From contig CM045745.1 of NCBI GenBank assembly GCA_024760905.1, positions 912,501-976,500 on the forward strand: DNA of 64,000 nucleotides. Direction: 5' to 3'. The notes below the pieces were generated by a model. That model worked only from the letters and a program-made list of their open reading frames with translations, was not told the origin of the DNA and made no database searches. Shown in pieces: positions 56,246-64,000 of this stretch; position 1 is the stretch's first letter, and the number at the start of each line of letters is the position of its first letter. The position numbers and the translations under genes are program-made. The stretch is from Plotosus lineatus (taxonomy: Eukaryota > Chordata > Actinopteri > Siluriformes > Plotosidae).

Positions 56246-56597
56246 AGAAATATGGACAGTTTTCAAATGTGCACCCTCACATACAATGGTAAAGGGTTTT
56301 GGCGGCTGTGAAAAAAATCATAATGTTATGAGAAATAAAGTTAAAGTTTGAAGGTAGTTTTCACAGAACCAACAAAAGGACAGGTATATGACATAAAACT
56401 TATGATAATGCGCTCAAAGTTTATTGTTGTTTGTGAACCCTACACTAAAATATGATGTTACAAGACACTCCACATTTCTCATTTTCACGCAAGTGATACG
56501 CTGCTCTTCTGATTTCGCCTCTGTATGCCTGCGTCTGTGAGATTATTCCTTTAAAATGACAACTTTTTTCCTAACATGAGTTTTTACTCTTCACATT

Positions 56598-56960
56598 CAT
56601 TTATAAATGCATTCGTCTGCTGAGCCACCCAGTCCTACTAGGATCACACGTGGGCTGGAGCCTATCTCAGCTGATTCCGGGGAAGGTGGGATACACCTTG
56701 AACAGCTCAGCAGTACGTCGCAGGGCCAACACGCATCCATACAACCATTCGCACCCACATGCAGACATAAGGGCAATTTTTAACAGCCAATTAGCCTAAT
56801 GCGACTGTCTCTGAACTATGGGAGGGGCCCAGAGTATCCGTAGGAAACTCTTGCAGGCGTGGACAGCACATGCAAACACCACACAGAAATGCCCTTGCTG
56901 AGTCCCAGACTGAAACCCGTAAGGCGGACGTGTTAAGCACTCTGCCACCGTGTCAAGCTC
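56598..56960 (-). mobile_element. S1 SINE
   Basis: Minus orientation: tail ATTCATTTATAAATGCATTC, GATACACCTTGAACAGCTCA, CAATTTTTAACAGCCAATTA and a head ending near TCTGCCACCGTGTCAAGC. Confidence 0.85.
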
Positions 56961-56989
56961 TCATAACATCATGACTTTAAATTCTCGTA

Positions 56990-57668
56990 ATATTAGTCTT
57001 CTTCCACTGAACCTGGGTTCGGGTCAGACATCCCTCTCCTCAGCCACTTCCTCCAGCACTCTCCGGGGCGATGCCAAGGCCTTCCCAGACAAGTCAAGAG
57101 ACATAGTCCCTCCAGTGTGTTCTGGGTCGACCCCGGAGCCTCTTCCTGGTTGGACATGCCAGAACAAACACACCAGGGAGGCATATGGAAGGCATACTAA
57201 CCAGATGCACGAGTCACCTCAACTGGCTCCTCACCCACAGAACTTCTCACTCTATCTCTAAGGGAAAGTCCCGCCACCCTGCAAAGGAAGCCCATTTCAG
57301 CCGCTTGTATTTGGGATTATGTTCTTTCGGTCACTATCCAGAACTCATGATCACAGGTGAGGGTAGGAACGTAAATTGACTAATAAATTGTGAGCTTTGC
57401 CTTCTGGCTGAGCTCCCTCTTCACAACGACAGGCACAGTCCAAGCTCTGCTTTACAGCAGAGGCTGCAACGATTCGCCTATCGATCTCCTGCTTCATCCT
57501 TCCCTAACTTCTGAACAAGACTCAGAGATACTTGAACTCCTCCGCTTGGGGCAGTCCAGATCCAGAGGGTGCATTCCACCCTTTTCCAGCTGAGAACTAT
57601 GGCCTCGGACTTGGAGGTACTGATTCCCATCCCGGCAGCTTCACGATCAGCTGCAAATCGCAGTTAGC
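56990..57668 (-). mobile_element. Second copy of the 38.8-kb LINE, 5'-truncated
   Basis: The minus strand carries the last about 680 bp of the same LINE family. From the 5' side it has CGGGATGGGAATCAGTACCT CCAAG, CCAAGCGGAGGAGTTCAAGT and CTGAAATGGGCTTCC, ending ACCCAGGTTCAGTGGAAGAA. The 5' truncation at the region after the FADD box is typical of LINE insertions. All frames are broken. Confidence 0.88.
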
Positions 57669-57679
57669 CTCAGTGTGTC

Positions 57680-57723
57680 CATTTCTCTCTCTCTCTCTCT
57701 CTCCCCCTCCCTCTCTCTTTCTC
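57680..57723. repeat. (TC)n-rich microsatellite
   Basis: CT units with C interruptions, bordering the truncated LINE. Confidence 0.9.
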
Positions 57724-57807
57724 AATCGTGCTCTCTATCTTTCTCTCTGATTTCATGATGCTGTAAACATGTAGTGTTTATTATGAACATATCTTAATTC
57801 TGTGAAT

Positions 57808-58184
57808 GTGGCAGTGGTGGCCTTCTGGTAAAAGGTGCTGGATCACTGATCCTAAGGTTCGGGGTTTGAGTCCCACTCTCCACAAGGTTGTCAATGTCCC
57901 CCCAGTGCAGTTAACTGGGTTAGGCCGGCCATGTCTCTCACTGTCTATGGTGAGAGGTTCATGTAAAAGAACCATTGCTGACTTTCGTAAAAGAGGAGCT
58001 GCATAGCTGTCAGCGTGTTTCTGCTCCTTGCGACAGGGTTGCGTCAGGAAGGGCATCCGATGTAAAAACCTGTGCCAAATCAAACATCCAAATCAATAAT
58101 ATGACTTGCATGAAGATGGAGGCAGATGATTCGCTGTGGAGACCCCTGAAGGGAACAGCCGAAAGGAAAAGAAGAAGAAGAGAT
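57808..58184 (+). mobile_element. S2b SINE, complete
   Basis: Head GGCAGTGGTGGCCTTCTGGT, B box GGTTTGAGTCC, body GGCCGGCCATGTCTCTCACT, then GCGTCAGGAAGGGCATCCGA with TGCCAAATCAAACAT. The 3' part GATGGAGGCAGATGATTCGC and CCCCTGAAGGGAACAGCCGA ends GAAAAGAAGAAGAAG. The GATGGAGGCAGATGATTCG stretch equals the last coding bases of LINE copy C (50901-50917 region), so this copy shows the LINE-derived tail most clearly. Confidence 0.93.
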
Positions 58185-58646
58185 TTTAATTCTATAAGTA
58201 CAACATGAACCTGTTGTTTAGACATGTGCTTGCTGCTGTGCACCAGGAGGCCACTCTATAAATTACATCGGATAATCTTGATAAGTTGTGCATACATCTC
58301 TAGTCCCATGTGTTATTTAATGAGGTACTCTGGATTCTTTGTGCAGATGGGCTGTTGCACAGTGTTATGGCAGAACTGCCACCATTGTGTTCATTAGTCT
58401 GGAGTTGATTTTACATGCTTTTTTTTCTCTGTACCCCATCTTACTACTGGCAATGTTTTGGTAGTTTACTTCTACCTAATTCTGGAGAGTTACCGCCGTT
58501 CCCCTGTGTTGGTGACCTTGGCTGTTGCTATGCTCAGTAAGTCCCTTCTTAGTTTGTTTTCCTGCATTAAAGTGCTCTAAATTATGGAAGATTCTGGTAC
58601 TTGGTGTCTAATTGTGCTTGTGGCAAACAGGTTGGTGAGAGTACTA

Positions 58647-59186
58647 CAATAACCCCCAGTTATTTGCGGGGGTTATGTTCCCCCCCACCCGCGGATCCCG
58701 GAAATCCGCAAATTATTGACGCGGTTTCAAAGCCCTATGTATGATATTACATGCGCTAAAATCTGCTTGTTAAACACATTCTATAGCCAGTGTTACTCAT
58801 TAATCCAGTAATAATGCAGTAAAATGTAGTAATGATTAAGTAAAAACTTTCATTTTGTACTGTGATAATATTTATGAATAAATAAAGCTCTAAGGCTCCT
58901 TACCAGAAGCTAGAGACGATGCAGGGCGTTTGAGTGACATCATAGGGCTTAAATAATCATTAAAAAAACATGAATTCACACTTCAAGCAATCACGTTGAT
59001 GACATGCACGAAGGTGGAAAAAAAGAGGCGTACACATCATTTGCAACCAATCAGCAGGAGGGAGAAACAAAAGCTCTCAGCCATTGGCTAAATTTGAATC
59101 ACGTGCCAGTAACTCCTAGGTTTGCTGCTAATCCGCGAGTATGCGGGGCCGCGAGCGCTGAACCTCGAATGGGCAAGGGCTTATTG
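58647..59186. mobile_element. MITE family M2, complete (540 bp), TA-flanked
   Basis: The termini CAATAACCCCCAGTTATTTG and, inverted, CAATAAGCCC are flanked by TA. The left part has CCGCGGATCCCGGAAATCCG and the right part TAATCCGCGAGTATGCGGGG. A diverged relative is at 61961-62310. Confidence 0.85.
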
Positions 59187-59219
59187 TACTGGTACTCTCT
59201 CTGTTAGTACCTCTTACTC

Positions 59220-59570
59220 ACTCACTCACTCAGTCATTCATTTGCCGAACTGCTTACAACTATCACAGCTGACAATGGACAAAGACAGCGTACACCCTGA
59301 ACAAACAGCTCACATGACCTTCACAGGGCCAACACACACAACCATTCACACTCGCATCCACACCTAGGGGCAATCAATTTGGAAAAACCAAATAGCCTAC
59401 TGTGCATGTCTTTGGACTGTGTGAGGAAACAGGATCACCTGAAGGAAATCCAAGCAAGCATGCAGAGAACATGCAAATTCCACACAGAAATGACTGATCC
59501 TGGGAATCGAACCCAGGAACTTCTAAGTGTGAGGTAGAAGTGCTAGCTATAGCGCCATCATGCTGCCCAT
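59220..59570 (-). mobile_element. S1 SINE
   Basis: Minus orientation: CAGTCATTCATTTGCCGAAC, TTTGGACTGTGTGAGGAAAC, GGAATCGAACCCAGGAACTT (inverted B box) and TAGCGCCATCATGCTGCCC at the head. Confidence 0.9.
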
Positions 59571-60433
59571 TTTTATTTCTGAGTCGGGCAAATTAATTTG
59601 GATTTGATTGCTCTATTATGGGATTGTATTGGCCCTGTTTATTTTACAATATAACAAGCATTCAGCACTACTAATTACAGTATGCTCCAAGGCTTGTGCT
59701 CTACAGACAATGCTTGAACCTCATAGGGGGAAAATATAGGCATCAGATAATTGCACACCGCCTTGGCATTGACTCTCTGAAGGGTATTCAGACATTTTCT
59801 GCTTGAGTATTAAATGTCTGTCTAATTCTAAAATCTCCGACACTGACTGTGCAACAATTCTAGTGCCGACACATGGCTGGCAGATTTAAATCCTGGCCAA
59901 AAGATTATTCTTGCACGGGCTTCTCAGTCTAAACAACTGTGACAGCTGAAAAACATCTCAAAAAACAAGAAGGTAGTCAGAGTTCCTATCTAGACAAAAG
60001 AAAAATTTGGCAGCAGACATCGTTCAACTGAAATCAACAATCCAGCAACTGATATGGTTTCACTCCGAAAAGTCACCCACTCATAGGTCCGTGGCCATCA
60101 ACATGGTGATGACCTACAACTTGAGTCACTGCAATTAACTCTATTATTCTTGTCGTGTCCAGCTCACTCACAGATGGACCGCTTGGCACATATATTGGCT
60201 AATTTGATGCCTCATGAACAAGCCAGCTTTGGAAATATGCCTGCTGGTAATGTTTGTGTCACTAGTGACGATCCAAGTGGTTCTGATGTGGGTGTTACAG
60301 CAATGCAAAGTGCAGTAAAAACTGTGTAGTCAAAGGAGCAGTTCACATTGGTGGGCCTACTTGATGTTTTGAGATGTTTTCTATGATTTGCTTATCTAGG
60401 TCAGACACCTCAATTCAAAGTCCTCGTTTATTC

Positions 60434-60688
60434 ATCCATCCATTTTCTGTAACTTCTTAATCCTAATTAGGGTCGTGAGGAGGCTCGCGCCCATCCCAGC
60501 TGAGTCTGGGTGAGAGCAGAGTACACCCTGGCCAGCTTCCCAGGCCATCGCAGGGCAGAAACACACTGATGGCTTTGCAGCTACTCTTGTCGAAAGTCAG
60601 TAATGGTTCTTTTACATGAACCTCTCACCATACATAGACAGTGAGAGACATGGCCAGGCTTTGATAACCCAGTTAGCCGCACTGGGGG
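60434..60688 (-). mobile_element. S2a SINE, head missing
   Basis: The tail CATTTTCTGTAACTTCTTAA, GGCCATCGCAGGGCAGAAAC, AAAGTCAGTAATGGTTCTTT and AACCCAGTTAGCCGCACTGG are present. The tRNA-like head is absent, a 5' truncation. Confidence 0.9.
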
Positions 60689-61960
60689 TCAATTCAAAGT
60701 CCGTGTTGGACAGTGTACACATAGGTTTTGTTTCACAGCCACTGCCATTACAATACTGGTTTGTTTGTGCTTTAACCACAAGCAGCTTTAACAGTGAGCT
60801 TGTGAACACTTGCACAATGCACATGGTACAACTTGCGCGATCTTGAAAAGTGGAACAAGTTGCTTCCACAGCCTGTTGTTCCAGGAGCAAGTTGTCCTGA
60901 CCCAAATGTCTGTGTGAAAACAGCTAAGGAGAACTCCACCCAAAAGCAGATCCCCACTGTCCTACCTTGTGAAACTCAGGCTCACATTGTAGATCACACA
61001 GTTAACCAGCATAACCAGCAAAAACTCACTGTGTGCACCAGAAGGTGGTAGATATTATTGCACTCATAATTTTCTGTCAGGCTGTTGCCTGCTTCTTTGA
61101 GAATACGTTGATGACTTATAACAGGCACATCAGAAATTTCCCCTAGAGTTGCTGGACCTGCAGGTTTTTAAGACCACTCAAAACAGATGGGGCAGTCTTC
61201 TTTGGTTTTCGTTGAAGTTCTCTCTCCTCTGTTCACTTTCATTTTCAGCAGAATAACTTAAAAAGTGTCACGGATAAACACAAAACATTTATAATGCCTC
61301 AACGTACTTAAAACACAGGTCAAGTTTGATTACGGGTTTCTTCTGAAGTCAATACAGTGTTATTTTTGAAGATTGTATCCAACTATGTATTTGTACAGCA
61401 TAGCGGGGTACAGGCAGAGAAAGAACCAGCACATGATTTTGCAATGCATGCACAATAACACTCGTACATTTGTCTATTCACGTAGGTAAGCACATTTTCA
61501 TGACATTGGAGCGTAATTTTGATCAAACTGTGAAAAGATGCAGGTAAACTTGTTTAACTTCCAATAAATTAAGTTTAAACAATTTAGATAAAGAATTCAG
61601 GAGAAATCAGTGCAAGGTGCTAGCATCAATTCGGCATATCTCAACATGCACCATCTCGTTGCACATCCAAAAAAGTCTTTCCTGAACTGAACAGTGTGTC
61701 ATGAGTATGCAACTGGACTCTAAACACCACTAATATGTGCCTGATGGCAATACAGACCATTTTTCACAGGAGTTTCATTCGGTATGCTCTCAACTAGCAC
61801 ACATATTGTATTTCCCATAAAGGCTGGTGGACTTCTGGTGCCACATGGACACTGGGAGCAGGTGGCCCCTTCATGTAAAATTCATCAACCAGGTAGAGTT
61901 GAGTGTAGTCCGCTGAAAGGGTATGAAATTAATGGTTATGGCTATCTCAAGGGCATGATA

Positions 61961-62310
61961 CAGAAAGCCCCCGTTATTCACGGGGTTACATTCTGCCCCC
62001 ACCTGCGGATCCTGGAAATCCGCAAATTATTGATGTGGTTTTGAAACCCTATGTATGATATTACATGTGCTAAGATATGCTTTTTAAACACATTCTATAG
62101 ACAGTCTTATTCATTAATACAGTAATAATGCAGTAACATGTAGTAATGCTTAAGTAAAACCTTTTTAATTTTGTTCTGTGATAATATTTATGAATAAATA
62201 AAGGAATTTGAGAGGCATCATAGCACTTAAATAATCATTAAAAACACACTAAAAATTTAATTCACAATTCAGGCAATCACATTGATAACGTGTGCAAAAG
62301 AGAAAAAAAG
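61961..62310. mobile_element. MITE family M2, second copy, right part displaced
   Basis: The left end CAGAAAGCCCCCGTTATTCA after TA and the shared CGGATCCTGGAAATCCGCAA and TGTGATAATATTTATGAATA match 58647-59186. At 62311 it passes into an M3 copy. The M2-like GCTAAATTTGAATCACGTAC resumes at 62523. Confidence 0.8.
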
Positions 62311-62315
62311 GTGTA

Positions 62316-62520
62316 CAGGGATCTCTCACTTTCTGTGGTTAATTGGGACCGAGATCCCCCCCGCGCGAACACTGAATTCCATGAAGTAGTAGGATTCCCC
62401 CAACGACTGATGCGCAGCTGCGCGTGCACGCAACTCAGATGAGCACCTCACCAAAAATGTAACTAGTTTTGATGAGAGGTTTTGGGTTGTTTTTTGTTTA
62501 GTGTTCGTTTAAGGGTTAAA
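62316..62520. mobile_element. M3 element inserted in M2
   Basis: It begins CAGGGATCTCTC after TA, contains GAATTCCATGAAGTAG and GATGAGAGGTTTTGGGTTG, and matches the right arm of the inverted repeat at 472-1154. Its far terminal repeat is missing or merged with M2. Confidence 0.7.
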
Positions 62521-62587
62521 TTGCTAAATTTGAATCACGTACCAGTGATGTCGTGATGATGCATATGCATAATTTGCCGGCTGTGGC

Positions 62588-62612
62588 TGTCACACACAGG
62601 TGGAGTGCTAAG

Positions 62613-62643
<31 letters not shown>

Positions 62644-62952
62644 ACACACCTGATTCCACTTAGCAATTACCGGGCTTCTCTAACAGTGACTATGATTTTT
62701 CCGTGCTCTAGTGCCTTCCCTGTGAATAATAAAGCTCCTCCGTTTCCATCACACTCTGGCATCACAGAATCTTCTCGCCCATCTGAGACATAAATAACAT
62801 TCAGCCGAACCCAAAAATGCATTAGACAGGGTAAGATTGTTGACTGGGAAGGCACTACAGCACGGGGAAATAATTGTCACTGTTAGAGAAGCCCAGTGAT
62901 TGCTAAGTGTAATCAGGTGTGTGTGCTTAGCACTCCACCCGTGTGTGACAGC
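62588..62952. mobile_element. Palindromic MITE (family M4) with AC microsatellite in one arm
   Basis: The left arm, 62588-62728, and right arm, 62838-62952, are reverse complements over about 115 bp, including GTGGAGTGCTAAGCACACAC, GGGCTTCTCTAACAGTGAC and TAGTGCCTTCCC. The left arm has expanded by an (AC)n run at 62608-62649 that the right arm lacks. The 109-bp loop has no coding content. Confidence 0.85.
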
Positions 62953-62979
62953 CATGCCCCTCTCCAGCGCCTGCATGCA

Positions 62980-63001
62980 TAGAGAGAGAGAGAGAGAGAG
63001 A
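62980..63001. repeat. (GA)n microsatellite
   Basis: Eleven GA units. Confidence 0.9.
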
Positions 63002-63104
63002 TTTAGAGTCACCAAAATCAGAGTCACTCACAACACCGACCATAACATAGTGTACTGTATTCAATAATTTTTTCACTTTATTTGCAGAGCTTTGGTATGA
63101 GTTA

Positions 63105-63254
63105 CAGTACCGTTAAGTTCTGTTCAAAAGACGATGGCATGGATTAAGACCATTTACATTATTTGTAATGGGAAAAGCGGATTCGGAATTCAACCAAATC
63201 GGAATTTGATCAGCTGTCGGGAACGAATTATGGTGGAGTACCGAGGTACCACTG
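63105..63254. mobile_element. MITE family A, short derivative (150 bp)
   Basis: The ends CAGTACCGTTAAGTTCTGTT and, inverted, CAGTGGTACCTCGGTACTCC share the CAGTNCC start and are flanked by TA. It is too short to code. Confidence 0.7.
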
Positions 63255-63714
63255 TAATTACTGTGGCCACAGATAAGGTCATTTTTGGAGCTTTTCACAT
63301 CTCATAAGTTACTGAATTTTGTCTGGGTGTAAAGACTATTTCAGTCGATATAACAGTCAGCTAAAAAGTTACCAACCCCCAGCTTTAAGTACATAAATGT
63401 GGTTCGAACCTTGTGCATACTGTACCTTTCGACCAGAATGCTCTTATTGAAATATATATGTGCACAAGCAAACTAAACTTTCTCTAACTATAAAAAAGGG
63501 AAACAACTATAAAATTGTGCTATTAAAAATATTATGTTAATAGGGATAAAAATACATGCAGATCCCTAAGGCTGCACAATTACACTGTTAATGCGGACGA
63601 GAAGAAATTCAGAGGCACAATACTAAATTTATGTTGGGAATCACTGTACTGCTTCAGCATGCTGCACCTGGTAGACAAAGCTGTAACTTTAACCATACGT
63701 ACAATTATACAACA

Positions 63715-63716
<2 letters not shown>

Positions 63717-63795
<79 letters not shown>
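63717..63795. repeat. (AT)n microsatellite, 37-38 units
   Basis: The longest dinucleotide run in the window. It is self-complementary, so array length may be an assembly estimate. Confidence 0.96.
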
Positions 63796-63797
<2 letters not shown>

Positions 63798-64000
63798 CAG
63801 TATATCATAAAGGCAGATGAGTACAGAGGAGTTGTGAGAAGAGTGTAGTGGAAGTAAGCAGGAAAAAAGACAAGAAGAAGCTGCAAATTCTCTGCTACAC
63901 AGAGAAAGTATTTCTTTAAATCTTAAGAAGAACCAATTAAATAATTTTAAACCGTCTATTGTACTGATTTATACTGCGTCATGTTTTTTTCTTCTTTTGC

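Larger units (their letters stand above)
44851..64000 (-). other. ctnnd2: ctnnd2 upstream intron/5' region, continues beyond window
   Basis: No start-codon exon with the expected ETETTSAILASVKEQ-type sequence was recognised on the minus strand. Stretches with nothing I can name are 47361-47839, 50963-51574, 52231-53140, 53700-53900, 54520-55227, 58185-58646, 59571-60433, 60689-61960, 62953-63104 and 63255-63716. They are AT-rich and without plausible exons. Confidence 0.6.

Noticed and set aside
63689..63886. Hydrophobic 65-aa minus frame
   Set aside because: Alternating Tyr-Ile is the translation of the (AT)n array.

Overview
The window looks like teleost fish nuclear DNA. It holds spaced, short, splice-bounded coding exons of one vertebrate gene, set in long AT-rich introns packed with Tc1/mariner, pogo, hAT, APE-type non-LTR and tRNA-derived SINE sequence and with AC, AT and TC microsatellites. 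The species cannot be fixed from this sequence alone. No prokaryotic gene organisation is present.

The host gene is on the minus strand and is a catenin delta-2 (ctnnd2, delta-catenin/NPRAP) orthologue. Five consecutive internal exons read right to left: 44738-44850 (113 bp), 14713-14747 (35-bp microexon), 10164-10280 (117 bp), 6671-6840 (170 bp) and 1268-1790 (523 bp). Every junction has AG acceptor and GT donor sites, and the phases join into one open frame of about 319 codons covering the N-terminal coiled coil and most of the serine-rich region before the armadillo repeats. The start-codon exon was not found and probably lies beyond the right edge. The armadillo repeats lie beyond the left edge. 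A CpG-rich block at 53.9-54.5 kb has divergent splice-donor-ended exons and may be an alternative or bidirectional promoter.

Most of the rest is transposon sequence. Three related Tc1 copies lie at 11.4-13.0, 18.1-19.1 and 37.1-38.3 kb, with two further Tc1 families at 15.8-17.3 and 45.6-47.2 kb. Three copies of an RTE-like APE retrotransposon lie at 19.6-22.7, 27.6-28.8 and 47.9-51.0 kb, the last nearly intact. A second LINE lies at 38.8-42.1 kb inside a hAT element, with a truncated copy at 57.0-57.7 kb. A pogo-like element spans 29.9-31.7 kb. There are many TA-flanked MITEs and two tRNA-headed SINE lineages in about 25 pieces.

The most interesting pattern is modular SINE architecture. One tRNA-like head carries either of two 3' tails. 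One tail is shared with the other SINE lineage. The other joins 5'-leader-like and 3'-end sequence of the resident RTE-like LINE. Nested insertions let a local order of events be read: a LINE in a hAT in a SINE, a SINE in a Tc1, a MITE in a pogo element, and a hAT MITE in a SINE. A SINE tail also ends about 20 bp upstream of a ctnnd2 splice acceptor. I found no genuinely new enzymatic system here.
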